Source: Nonomuraea harbinensis (GTDB lineage: Bacteria; Actinomycetota; Actinomycetes; Streptosporangiales; Streptosporangiaceae). From it: a stretch of 64,000 nucleotides of DNA. The notes beneath the pieces are model-generated. The model saw only the letters and a program-made list of their open reading frames with translations. It was not told the DNA's origin and did no database searches. Position numbers and translations under genes: made by a program. The stretch is taken from the NCBI RefSeq assembly GCF_019396385.1, contig NZ_JAHKRN010000005.1, positions 268,910 to 332,909 on the forward strand. The letters are read 5' to 3'. Below are positions 17,057-24,793 of the stretch, piece after piece; within the stretch, counting starts at the first letter, position 1; each line of letters begins with the position of its first letter.

Positions 17057-18007
17057 ATGTTCGCACTTCTACGGCTGACCGTGAGACGGCTGGTGATCCT
17101 GCCGCCCATGCTGCTGGGGGTCACGCTGCTGGTCTTCGTGGTCCTCCAGTTCTCGCCCAACGATCCCGCGTACAACGCACTCGGCGACGGCGCGAGTCCG
17201 GAGGCGCGCGCCGCATACAGGGCGGAGCACGGGCTGGACGACCCGCTCCCGCTGCGTTACGTCCGGTTCCTGGGGCAACTGGCGCAGGGCGACCTGGGCT
17301 ACACCGCCCCGCCGGCGACGCCGGTGATCGACCGGGTCGTCACGGCCTTCCCGCTCACGATCCAGCTCACCGTGCTGGGCCTGGTGCTCGCCGTGGCCGG
17401 CGCCCTGGCCTTCGGGGTCACCGGCGCGCTCCACCGCGACCGGTGGCCCGACCAGGTGACCCGCGTGCTGTCCATCGCGGGGGTGGCGATGCCCTCCTTC
17501 TGGCTGGGCATCCTGCTCATCCAGGAGTTCGCGCTCGGCGTTCCGATCTTCCCGACCGGCGGCTACGTCAACCCCGCCGACTCCCTCACCGGCTGGCTCC
17601 TGTCGATGGCCCTGCCCGCGATCGCGATCGCCGTCCCGACGGCGGCCTCGCTGTCGCGCCTGGTGCGCACCTCGATGGTGGAGGAACTGGACAAGGACTA
17701 CGTCCGCACCGCCACCGGCAACGGCCTGCCCCGCGCGATCGTCGTACGCGGCGCGCTGCGCAACGCGCTCATCACCCCGCTCACCGTGCTCGGCCTGCGG
17801 GTCGGCTACCTGCTGAGCGGCGCCGTGGTCATCGAGACGATCTTCGACCTGCCCGGCATGGGCAAGCTCATCCTCGAAGGCGTCACGAACGGCGACGTGG
17901 CCCTGGTGCAGGGCGCGGTGCTGACGATCGCGGTGGCGTTCCTCCTCGTGAACCTCGTCGTCGACCTGCTCTATCTGCTCGTCAACCCACGGATCAGGGC
18001 GGTGTGA
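17057..18007 (+). CDS. satB: sialic acid ABC importer, permease (DppB type)
   Basis: 316-aa DppB/OppB-type permease with six predicted membrane helices. The N-terminus (RLVILPPMLLGVTLLVFVV) and the extracellular segment NDPAYNALGDGA with ALRYV-type motifs are typical. The cytoplasmic EAA-like loop reads DYVRTATGNGLPRAIVVRGALRNAL and the ending LVDLLYLLVNPRIR is also family-typical. It lies 21 bases after satA and a single base separates its stop from the next ATG, so the genes are tightly coupled. It pairs with the permease half of SatC to form the channel. Confidence 0.9.
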   Translation: MFALLRLTVRRLVILPPMLLGVTLLVFVVLQFSPNDPAYNALGDGASPEARAAYRAEHGLDDPLPLRYVRFLGQLAQGDLGYTAPPATPVIDRVVTAFPLTIQLTVLGLVLAVAGALAFGVTGALHRDRWPDQVTRVLSIAGVAMPSFWLGILLIQEFALGVPIFPTGGYVNPADSLTGWLLSMALPAIAIAVPTAASLSRLVRTSMVEELDKDYVRTATGNGLPRAIVVRGALRNALITPLTVLGLRVGYLLSGAVVIETIFDLPGMGKLILEGVTNGDVALVQGAVLTIAVAFLLVNLVVDLLYLLVNPRIRAV

Positions 18008-18008
18008 G

Positions 18009-19949
18009 ATGCTCCGACCAGGCCTGACCGCCCGGCTGTCCAGCCCCGGCATCCGCTTCACGCGCCTCTCCCCGGTCGCCGTCGTCTCCCTCGCCGTGCT
18101 GGCGGCGATCGCGCTCTTCGCCGTGCTGGCGCCGCTCTTCGCCGGCGATCCGCTCGCGACCGGCACACCCGCCGTCCCGCCCGGCGCCGACCACTGGCTC
18201 GGCACCGACAGGACCGGGCGTGACGTCTTCGCCAGGATCGCGCACGGCGCGCAGTCCTCCCTCCTCATCGGCCTGGGCGCCACCGCGCTCGCCGTCGCCG
18301 CCGGCGCGGTGCTGGGCAGCCTCGCGGCCACCTCGCGCAAGGCCGTCAGCGAGGGCATCATGCGCGTCCTCGACGTGGTCATGGCGTTCCCCGGCATCGC
18401 GCTCGCCGCGGTGCTGGTGGCGGTCTTCGGCCGCCACCTGCCCGTCCTGATCGGCACGATCGCCTTCCTGTACGTGCCGCAGCTGACACGGGTGGTGCGG
18501 GCCAACGTCCTGGCGCAGTACGGCGAGGACTACGTCGCCGCCGAGAAGGTCATCGGCGCCACCAGGCCGCACATCCTGGTCAGGCACGTCGCCGTCAACT
18601 GCGCCGCGCCCATCATGGTGTTCGCCACCGTGCTGGTGGCCGACGCGATCATCTTCGAGGCCAGCCTCTCGTTCATCGGCGCGGGCATCCAGGACCCGGC
18701 GCCGAGCTGGGGCAACGTGCTGGCCTACGGCCGGCAGCTCGTCCTGGCCGGCGGCTGGTGGGCCACGTTCTTCCCCGGCCTGGCGATCCTGGTCACGGTG
18801 CTCGCGCTCAACCTGCTCGCCGAAGGGCTCACCGACGCGTGGGCCGCGCCCCGCTCCGCCCGGCGCGCCGCCGCACCGGCCGGCGACGAGGCGGCGGCGG
18901 CCGTACCCGCCGAGGAGAGCACCGAGACCGGGGACGCGCTCGCCAGGCTCGCCGTCGTGGCGGGCGAGCGCCCGCCACGCGTCCCGCCGCTGCCGCCCGG
19001 AGCCGCGCCGCTGCTGTCGGTCGAGGACCTGACCATCCGCTTCCCGCAGCGGTACGGGGACGTCCCGGTCGTCCAGTCGCTCTCCTTCGACGTACGGGTG
19101 GGCGAGACGCTCGGGCTGGTGGGCGAGTCCGGCTGCGGCAAGAGCCTGACCAGCCTGGCCATCATGGGTCTGCTGCCCCGCGCCGCGCAGGTGAGCGGCC
19201 GGATCGTCTACGACGGCCGCGACATCCTGCACCTGCCGCCAGGCGAACGGCGGGCGATCTCCGGCCCGGAGATCGCCATGGTCTACCAGGACGCCATGTC
19301 GTCGCTGAACCCGTCGGTCCTCGTGGGCACCCAGCTGCGCCAGCTCACCAAGAGGGGCGGCACCCGTACGCCGGAGCAGCTCCTCGAACTCGTGGGCCTG
19401 GACCCGGCGCGCACCCGGCGCAGCTACCCGCACGAGCTGTCCGGCGGCCAGCGCCAGCGCGTGCTGATCGCGATGGCCCTGTCCCGCGGCCCGCGGCTGC
19501 TGGTCGCCGACGAGCCCACCACGGCGCTCGACGTGACCGTGCAGGCGCAGGTGGTGGAGCTGCTGGTCGAGCTGCGGGACGAGCTCGGCTTCGCGATGCT
19601 GCTCGTCTCGCACGACCTCGGCCTGGTCGGTCAGCTCGTGCACCGGATCGCCGTGATGTACGCCGGCCAGCTCGCCGAGATCGGCACGACCGGCTCGCTC
19701 CTGTCCGGCGCCGAGCACCGCTACGCCCGGGGCCTGCTCGGCTCGGTGCTCTCCCTGGAGAGCGGGGCCAAACGGCTGCACCAGGTGCCCGGCGTGGTGC
19801 CCGCGCCCCGCGACTTCGGGCCCGGCTGCCGCTTCGCGGGCCGGTGCGCGGCCGCGGACGCGACCTGCCGCACCGCCCCGCCGCCGCTGGCCGGCGACCC
19901 GCACGACCACGCGCGGGCCTGCTTCCACCCCGGAGGGGGACAACGGTGA
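18009..19949 (+). CDS. satC: sialic acid ABC importer, permease-ATPase fusion
   Basis: 646-aa single-chain fusion. Residues of about 1-285 are a DppC-type permease (GTDRTGRDVFARIAHGAQSS, DYVAAEKVIGATRPHILVRHV). Residues 285-330 form an Ala/Pro-rich linker. Residues of about 335-646 are a DppD-type ATPase with Walker A GESGCGKS, signature LSGGQRQR, Walker B LLVADEPTTALD and a C-terminal Cys cluster (CRFAGRCAAADATC). The same fused arrangement is described for SatC of the Haemophilus ducreyi sialic acid importer, which supports the substrate assignment. The frame is continuous, so this is a real fusion rather than two genes. The stop overlaps the GTG of satD (GTGA). Confidence 0.92.
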   Translation: MLRPGLTARLSSPGIRFTRLSPVAVVSLAVLAAIALFAVLAPLFAGDPLATGTPAVPPGADHWLGTDRTGRDVFARIAHGAQSSLLIGLGATALAVAAGAVLGSLAATSRKAVSEGIMRVLDVVMAFPGIALAAVLVAVFGRHLPVLIGTIAFLYVPQLTRVVRANVLAQYGEDYVAAEKVIGATRPHILVRHVAVNCAAPIMVFATVLVADAIIFEASLSFIGAGIQDPAPSWGNVLAYGRQLVLAGGWWATFFPGLAILVTVLALNLLAEGLTDAWAAPRSARRAAAPAGDEAAAAVPAEESTETGDALARLAVVAGERPPRVPPLPPGAAPLLSVEDLTIRFPQRYGDVPVVQSLSFDVRVGETLGLVGESGCGKSLTSLAIMGLLPRAAQVSGRIVYDGRDILHLPPGERRAISGPEIAMVYQDAMSSLNPSVLVGTQLRQLTKRGGTRTPEQLLELVGLDPARTRRSYPHELSGGQRQRVLIAMALSRGPRLLVADEPTTALDVTVQAQVVELLVELRDELGFAMLLVSHDLGLVGQLVHRIAVMYAGQLAEIGTTGSLLSGAEHRYARGLLGSVLSLESGAKRLHQVPGVVPAPRDFGPGCRFAGRCAAADATCRTAPPPLAGDPHDHARACFHPGGGQR

Positions 19950-20926
19950 ACGAACCAGTCGTCAGCCTCGAACACGTGCACGTGGTGCACACCGCGCGCA
20001 GCGGCGGCCTGGTGCGCCGCGACAAGGTGCACGCACTCACCGACGCCACCGTCTCCGTCGGCCGGGGCGAGATCCTCGGCGTGGTCGGCGAGTCGGGATG
20101 CGGCAAGTCCACCCTCGCCAAGGTGGTGGTCGGCCTCCAGGCGCCCACCTCGGGCACGGTGCGCTTCCGCGGCGAGGACCTGTGGACGCTGCCGGTACGG
20201 CGCCGCCGGCGGGACTTCGGCGCCGCCGTGGCCATGGTGTTCCAGGACGCCTCCACCGCGCTGAACCCCCGCCTGGCCGTGCGCCGCATCCTGCGCGACC
20301 CCCTCGACGTGCACCGGCGCGGCACGCCGAAGCAGCGCGAGGAACGCGTGCGCGACCTGCTCGACCTCGTCGGGCTGCCCGGCCACGTCGCCGAGGCGCT
20401 GCCCGGCCAGCTCTCCGGCGGCCAGCGCCAGCGGGTCGCCGTGGCGCGCGCCCTGACCCTCGAACCCGACGTGATCGTCGCCGACGAGCCCACCAGCGCG
20501 CTGGACGTCTCCGTCCGCGCCCAGGTGCTCAACCTCCTGCTCGACCTGCGCACGAGCCTGGGGCTCGGCCTGGTGTTCATCTCCCACGACATCCAGACGG
20601 TCCGCTACCTCGCCGACCGGATCGCGGTCATGTACCTCGGCCGCGTGGTCGAGGAGGGGCCGGTCGCCGACGTGGCCGGCCGGGCGCGCCACCCGTACAC
20701 GCGGGCCCTGTTCTCGGCCACGCCCAGCCTGCTCGACGACACCGAACGGATCGTGCTCACCGGCCCGGTCCCGTCCGCCACCCACCCGCCGTCCGGTTGC
20801 CCGTTCCGCACCCGTTGCTGGAAGGCCACCGAGGCGTGCGCGCAGGAGTTCCCGCCCGCCACTCAGGCGGAGGCGCACTTCTGGCACTGCGTCCACCCCG
20901 AATCGCCCGTAAGGAGCCTTCTTTGA
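19946..20926 (+). CDS. satD: sialic acid ABC importer, second ATPase
   Basis: 326-aa DppF/OppF-type ATPase: Walker A GESGCGKS, signature LSGGQRQR, Walker B VIVADEPTSALD, then the oligopeptide-transporter C-terminal domain with CPFRTRCWKATEAC. It forms the ATPase pair with the C-terminal half of SatC. The GTG start overlaps the satC stop by four bases and its own stop overlaps the TTG of nanA, so the import and catabolic genes are translated as a chain. Length and motifs are complete. Confidence 0.92.
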   Translation: MNEPVVSLEHVHVVHTARSGGLVRRDKVHALTDATVSVGRGEILGVVGESGCGKSTLAKVVVGLQAPTSGTVRFRGEDLWTLPVRRRRRDFGAAVAMVFQDASTALNPRLAVRRILRDPLDVHRRGTPKQREERVRDLLDLVGLPGHVAEALPGQLSGGQRQRVAVARALTLEPDVIVADEPTSALDVSVRAQVLNLLLDLRTSLGLGLVFISHDIQTVRYLADRIAVMYLGRVVEEGPVADVAGRARHPYTRALFSATPSLLDDTERIVLTGPVPSATHPPSGCPFRTRCWKATEACAQEFPPATQAEAHFWHCVHPESPVRSLL

Positions 20927-21852
20927 GCCCCCGCAAGCCCCGCTTCAGCGGCGTCATCCCGCCGGTCGTCACCCCTCTGACGCCGGACGGCGAGATCGAC
21001 GCCGCGTCACTGGAGCGGCTGGTCGAGTTCCTGATCGAGGCGGGCGTCAGCGGCCTGTTCGCCCTCGGCAGCTCAGGCGAGGCGGTCTTCCTCACCGACG
21101 CCCGCCGGGACAAGGCGCTGGAGGTCGTGGTGCGGGCGGCCGCCGGCCGGGTGCCCGTGCTCGCCGGCTGCATCGAGACGACGACCGGCCGCGTGATCGA
21201 GCGGGCGGAGATCGCCAGGAAGCTCGGCGCGGACGCCGTCGTGGTGACCGCGCCGTTCTACGCCCGCATCCATCCCGTCGAGGTCGACCGGCACTTCCGC
21301 GCCGTCAGGGCCGCCGTGGACCTGCCGCTCCTGGCCTACGACGTGCCGGTGTCGGTGCACACCAAGCTCACCGCCGACCTGGTGCTCTCCCTGGCCGCGG
21401 ACGGGGTCGTCGACGGGCTCAAGGACTCCAGCGGCGACGACGTGGGGTTCCGCCAGGTGGTCCTGCGGGCCGCCGGGCTCGCCGGGTTCTCGGCGCTGAC
21501 CGGGCACGAGGTCGTGGTCGACGCGATGATGCTCGCCGGGGCCGACGGCGCCGTGCCCGGCCTGGCCAACGTCGACCCGCACGGTTACGTACGGCTGCTG
21601 CGGGCCTGCGCCGACGGGCGCTGGGCCGACGCCAAGTCCGAGCAGGACCGTCTGACCCGGCTGTTCCGCATCGTCGAGGCGGCCTCCCCTGCCACCGCCG
21701 GCGGCAGCACGCGGGGCGTCGGGGCGTTCAAGACCGCGCTGGCCCTGCGCGGGGTCATCGGCCACGCGGCCGTCGCCGCGCCGATGCGCGAGCTGACCGC
21801 CGACGAGGGCCGCGCCGTCGCCGCCCATCTGGAGGAGGCCGGGCTGCTGTGA
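20923..21852 (+). CDS. nanA: N-acetylneuraminate lyase (DapA/NanA family)
   Basis: 309-aa TIM-barrel aldolase of the DHDPS/NAL family, expected to cleave N-acetylneuraminate to pyruvate and N-acetylmannosamine. Family motifs are GSSGEA (pyruvate binding), LLAYDVP (Tyr 139) and DGLKDSSGD (Schiff-base Lys 167). The start is a TTG six bases after AAGGAG and overlaps the satD stop. By motif alone it could also be a dihydrodipicolinate synthase or a 2-keto-3-deoxy-sugar-acid aldolase. The sialidase, importer, nanK and nanE context makes NanA the best reading. Confidence 0.85.
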   Translation: MSPRKPRFSGVIPPVVTPLTPDGEIDAASLERLVEFLIEAGVSGLFALGSSGEAVFLTDARRDKALEVVVRAAAGRVPVLAGCIETTTGRVIERAEIARKLGADAVVVTAPFYARIHPVEVDRHFRAVRAAVDLPLLAYDVPVSVHTKLTADLVLSLAADGVVDGLKDSSGDDVGFRQVVLRAAGLAGFSALTGHEVVVDAMMLAGADGAVPGLANVDPHGYVRLLRACADGRWADAKSEQDRLTRLFRIVEAASPATAGGSTRGVGAFKTALALRGVIGHAAVAAPMRELTADEGRAVAAHLEEAGLL

Positions 21853-22967
21853 GCCTCGTCGTCGGCGTGGACATCGGCGGCACGAAGATCGCCGCCGGCC
21901 TGGTCGACCACTCCGGCACCCTCCTGGCCACGGCCACCCGCCCCACCCCCGCCACCGAAGGCCCCGAGGCCATCCTCACCACCGCCACCGCCCTCATCCA
22001 CACCCTCACCGAGAGCCGCGGGGTTGCGATCGCGGCCGGTAGTGCGGAGGTCGGTCGTGACCTCCGCGATGGCCGGGGGTCCGTGGGCTCGGACGGTGGT
22101 GCGGAGTTCGGTGGAGGCCTCCGCGATGGCCGGGGGTCCGTGAGGGCGGGTGGTAGTGCGGAGGTCGGGCGTGACCTCCGCGATGGGACCGTGGATCCGG
22201 CTGGTGTCGGGGGTCTCGGTGGCCGGGGGGTTGTGACCGCGGTCGGTGTCGGTAGTGCTGGGGTGGTCGATCCGGGGCGTGGTGTGGTGGTCTCGGCGAC
22301 CGGGGCGCTGGCTGGGTGGGCGGGGACCGATCTGCGTGGCGAGCTGTCGCGCAGGCTCGGGGTGCCGGTGGTGGTCGGCAACGACGTGCACGCGCACGCG
22401 CTCGGCGAGCAGTGGCGCGGTGCCGCCGCCGGCCGGGAGGACGTCCTGCTGGTCGCGGTCGGCACCGGCGTCGGCGCCTCGGTCATGCTCGGTGGGCGGG
22501 TCCGGCACGGGGCGCACGCTGTGGCCGGTCACGCGGGCCATGTGCCGGTGGCGGCGGCGGCCGGGAGGCCGTGCCCGTGCGGCGGGCAGGGGCATGTGGA
22601 GGCGGTCGCGTCCGGCCCCGCCCTGATTGGTGAGTACCGTCGCCGGGGCGGTACGGACGCCGCGGACCTCGCCGGGGTGGCTCGGTTGGCTGCGGCCGGG
22701 GATCCTCTAGCCGCGGACGTCCTGGCCGAGGGCGGGGCCGCGCTCGGTTCGCTCATCGGCGGGCTGATGAACGTCATCGACCCCGAGATCGTGGTCATCG
22801 GGGGAGGGGTCGCCGGATGCGGCGAACCGTGGTGGCGACCGCTGCGCGCCGCCATCGCCGCCGAGGTACTGCCCGCACTGCGAGACGTCCCGGTCGAACC
22901 CGCCGCCCTCGCCGGCGCCGCCGCCCTGCTCGGCGCCGCCCGCATGGCCCTGGAAGCGTCCCCATGA
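21849..22967 (+). CDS. nanK: N-acetylmannosamine kinase (ROK family) with repeat insertion
   Basis: 372-aa ROK-family sugar kinase, expected to phosphorylate N-acetylmannosamine. It has DIGGTKIAAG (phosphate loop), GNDVHAHALGEQWRGAA, GTGVGASVMLGG and the ROK signature GHAGHVPV...CPCGGQGHVEAVASG, in which the last zinc Cys of the usual CxCGxxGC pattern is His. Normal length is about 300. The extra roughly 60 residues lie between ALIHTLTESRG and VVTAVGVGSAG, and consist of about three 19-residue units (GSAEVGRDLRDG type) encoded by a 57-bp palindromic DNA repeat. The frame is kept, so the enzyme may still work with a surface loop there. The start overlaps the nanA stop. Confidence 0.86.
   Translation: MSLVVGVDIGGTKIAAGLVDHSGTLLATATRPTPATEGPEAILTTATALIHTLTESRGVAIAAGSAEVGRDLRDGRGSVGSDGGAEFGGGLRDGRGSVRAGGSAEVGRDLRDGTVDPAGVGGLGGRGVVTAVGVGSAGVVDPGRGVVVSATGALAGWAGTDLRGELSRRLGVPVVVGNDVHAHALGEQWRGAAAGREDVLLVAVGTGVGASVMLGGRVRHGAHAVAGHAGHVPVAAAAGRPCPCGGQGHVEAVASGPALIGEYRRRGGTDAADLAGVARLAAAGDPLAADVLAEGGAALGSLIGGLMNVIDPEIVVIGGGVAGCGEPWWRPLRAAIAAEVLPALRDVPVEPAALAGAAALLGAARMALEASP
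22044..22181. repeat. three 57-bp-spaced palindromic units inside nanK
   Basis: Three units start at 22044, 22101 and 22158, exactly 57 bases apart. Units 1 and 3 contain a perfect 9-bp inverted repeat (GCGGAGGTC and GACCTCCGC) around 6 bases. Unit 2 has mutated arms but keeps GCGGAG and CTCCGC. The text between units (GATGGCCGGGGGTCCGTG) is also repeated. As 57 is a multiple of three, the reading frame is preserved. Confidence 0.85.
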
Positions 22968-23073
22968 CCGACACCACTTTCCGCTTCGCGCCGCCCCGCT
23001 TCGCGCCGGCCCGCCGTGCGCTGGCCCCGCTGGGCGGTTGGAACCGTACTGGACGCGCGAGTGATCGGCCCGC

Positions 23074-23117
23074 TTCGCGCGAGCACCATCGAGGATTCGC
23101 GCGAGCACCATCGAGGA
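23074..23117 (+). repeat. perfect 22-bp tandem duplication upstream of nanE
   Basis: TTCGCGCGAGCACCATCGAGGA is present twice head to tail (23074-23095 and 23096-23117). The second copy ends in the GAGGAGG that serves as the nanE ribosome-binding site, so the duplication copied a Shine-Dalgarno-like sequence. Confidence 0.9.
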
Positions 23118-23122
23118 GGATC

Positions 23123-23821
23123 ATGACGTCGGCCGCTGAGCACCCTGCGCTGGCCGCTATTCGGGGCCGTCTGGTGGTGTCGTGTCAGGCGTACCCCGGG
23201 GAGCCGATGCGTGACCCGGACACGATGTGCCGGGTGGCGCGGGCGGTGGCCGCCGGCGGGGCGGCGGGGATCCGGGCGCAGGGGCTGGAGGACCTGCGGC
23301 GGATCCGCGCGGCGCTGGACCTGCCGCTCATCGGCCTGTGGAAGGACGGCGACGGCGACGTCTTCATCACGCCGACCCTCGACCACGCGCTCGCCGTCGC
23401 CGCGACCGGCGTGGACATCGTGGCCGTGGACGGCACCCGCAGACCGCGCCCCGACGGCCGCACGCTCGCCGAAACCGTCAAGGCCGTGCACGACCGTACC
23501 GGCCGGCTGGTGATGGCGGACGTCTCCACGTACGAGGAAGGGATCGCCGCCGCCGAGGCAGGCGCGGACGTGGTCGGGACGACCCTGTCCGGGTACACGG
23601 CGTACTCCCGCCCGGGACCCGGCCCCGACCTCGAACTGGTCGCCGGGCTCGCCCGCGACCTGCCCGTCCCGGTGATCGCCGAGGGGCGGGTCCACACAGC
23701 GGAGCAGGCCGCCGCAGCCGTCGAGGCGGGCGCGTACGCCGTGGTCGTCGGCACCGCCATCACCCACCCGACGACCATCACCCGCTGGTTCGCCGACAGG
23801 GTGACGAGGCCGGGGGCGTGA
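23123..23821 (+). CDS. nanE: N-acetylmannosamine-6-phosphate 2-epimerase
   Basis: 232-aa TIM-barrel epimerase that converts ManNAc-6-P to GlcNAc-6-P, completing the sialic acid pathway in this window. Family segments are VVSCQAYPGEPM, AAGIRAQGLEDLRRIR, VDIVAVDGTRRPRPDG, MADVSTYEEG and GTTLSGYT; the usual GIIKRD appears as GLWKDG. A GAGGAGG sits just before the ATG at 23123. An in-frame ATG at 22964 overlapping the nanK stop would add 53 low-complexity residues encoded by repeats and is unlikely. nagA and nagB, needed next, are not in the window. Confidence 0.9.
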   Translation: MTSAAEHPALAAIRGRLVVSCQAYPGEPMRDPDTMCRVARAVAAGGAAGIRAQGLEDLRRIRAALDLPLIGLWKDGDGDVFITPTLDHALAVAATGVDIVAVDGTRRPRPDGRTLAETVKAVHDRTGRLVMADVSTYEEGIAAAEAGADVVGTTLSGYTAYSRPGPGPDLELVAGLARDLPVPVIAEGRVHTAEQAAAAVEAGAYAVVVGTAITHPTTITRWFADRVTRPGA

Positions 23822-23877
23822 CAGCCATGGTTCCGGCAGAATCGTCCCCGGGCACCCGGTGCAGCCGGGAGGCGTAC

Positions 23878-23890
23878 GACGTCTGACGTC
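23878..23890. promoter_or_regulatory. GntR operator candidate before the second GntR gene
   Basis: GACGTCTGACGTC (reverse complement GACGTCAGACGTC) matches the TCAGACGTC core of the operators at 14540 and 15361 and lies 50 bases before the second GntR start. It is nearly palindromic. This suggests cross- or autoregulation by the paralogous regulators. Confidence 0.6.
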
Positions 23891-23939
23891 CTATGCTTAG
23901 GGTGCACGCCAGAGACCGGCATCGCGGGAAAGGCAGAAG

Positions 23940-24701
23940 ATGGCGCTGGACTTCCCTGGACCCGCCACGGGGCGGCATCCGTTGCGGCGGCAGGAGGTGA
24001 CGGAGCAGATCAAGGCGTTCATCCTGCGGAACCATCTGAAGCCCGGCGATCCGCTGCCCACCGAGTCCGTGCTCTGCGAGAGCTTGGGGGCGAGCCGCTC
24101 CAGCGTGCGTGAGGCGATCAAGACGCTGAGCGCCCTCGACATCGTGGAGGTGCGGCACGGCCACGGCATGTACGTCGGCCGCCTGTCCCTGGTGGCCCTG
24201 GTGGAGAGCCTCGCCTTCCGCGTCCAGCTGAGCAGCCGCGACGACTTCACCGTGCTCGGCGAGGTGATCGGCGTTCGTCAGCTGCTCGAACAGGGCCTGG
24301 CGGCCTCCCTCGTGGCGGCTCTGGAGGAGCCCCACTTCGACGCCCTGGCCGCGCTGGTGTCCGAGATGCGCGAGCTGGCCGACAAGGGGGAGACGTTCGT
24401 CGAGCAGGACCGCGCCTTCCACCTGCTGCTCATGGAGCCGCTGAAGATCGACCTCGTCCAGCAGCTCACCGGGGCGTTCTGGGACGTCCACAGCATGGTC
24501 GCCCCGTTGCTGGCCCCGTCCACCGCCGACGGACGGGAGACGGCCGACGCGCACGCGGAGATCGTGGCGGCCGCCCGGCGGCGCGACGTGGCCGCCTTCC
24601 AGGCGGCGATCGAGGCCCACTACGGGCCCGTGCGCAAACAGCTCGCCACCCACCTGCGGGATTCCGGGAACGCCGTGGACGGACGACCTGAGGGCCGGTG
24701 A
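23940..24701 (+). CDS. second FadR-subfamily GntR regulator, paralogue of the first
   Basis: 253-aa GntR/FCD regulator. Its DNA-binding part (LRRQEVTEQIKAFILRNHLK, LPTESVLCESLGASRSSVREAIKTLSALDIVEVRHG) is almost the same as that of the regulator at 14587, including the recognition helix ASRSSVREAIK. The FCD part is also alike (EQDRAFHLLLMEPLK, AFWDVHSMVAP). The two therefore probably read the same operator but may answer to different effectors. It follows nanE after a gap with its own operator-like site and ends close to another partial copy at 24733. Start: the ATG follows GGGAAAGGCAGAAG. Confidence 0.9.
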   Translation: MALDFPGPATGRHPLRRQEVTEQIKAFILRNHLKPGDPLPTESVLCESLGASRSSVREAIKTLSALDIVEVRHGHGMYVGRLSLVALVESLAFRVQLSSRDDFTVLGEVIGVRQLLEQGLAASLVAALEEPHFDALAALVSEMRELADKGETFVEQDRAFHLLLMEPLKIDLVQQLTGAFWDVHSMVAPLLAPSTADGRETADAHAEIVAAARRRDVAAFQAAIEAHYGPVRKQLATHLRDSGNAVDGRPEGR

Positions 24702-24732
24702 CGATCCCGCTGATGCTCGGAGACCGACGAGC

Positions 24733-24745
24733 CATCAGACGTACG
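24733..24745. promoter_or_regulatory. partial GntR operator-like site
   Basis: CATCAGACGTACG shares the first ten bases of the second half of the 14540/15361 operator (ATCAGACGT). It lies in the short gap between the second GntR gene and the convergent CBS-domain gene, where no promoter is expected. It may be an auxiliary or fortuitous site. Confidence 0.35.
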
Positions 24746-24793
24746 AGGATCAGCAGGTAGGTCACGAGCCGGGGCGGAGAAGCACCCTGGACG

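Noticed and set aside
18009..19949. A sequencing frameshift or missed stop joining a permease and an ATPase
   Set aside because: The linker is in frame, Ala/Pro-rich and free of stop or start signals. The same fusion is known in SatC of another sialic acid importer.
22044..22181. CRISPR-like array from the regular 57-bp period
   Set aside because: The spacers are repeated too, the units are in a coding frame, and no cas gene is nearby.
22964..23122. An upstream in-frame ATG for nanE overlapping the nanK stop
   Set aside because: The 53 extra residues are encoded by direct repeats and are unlike any NanE. The ATG at 23123 has a strong GAGGAGG.
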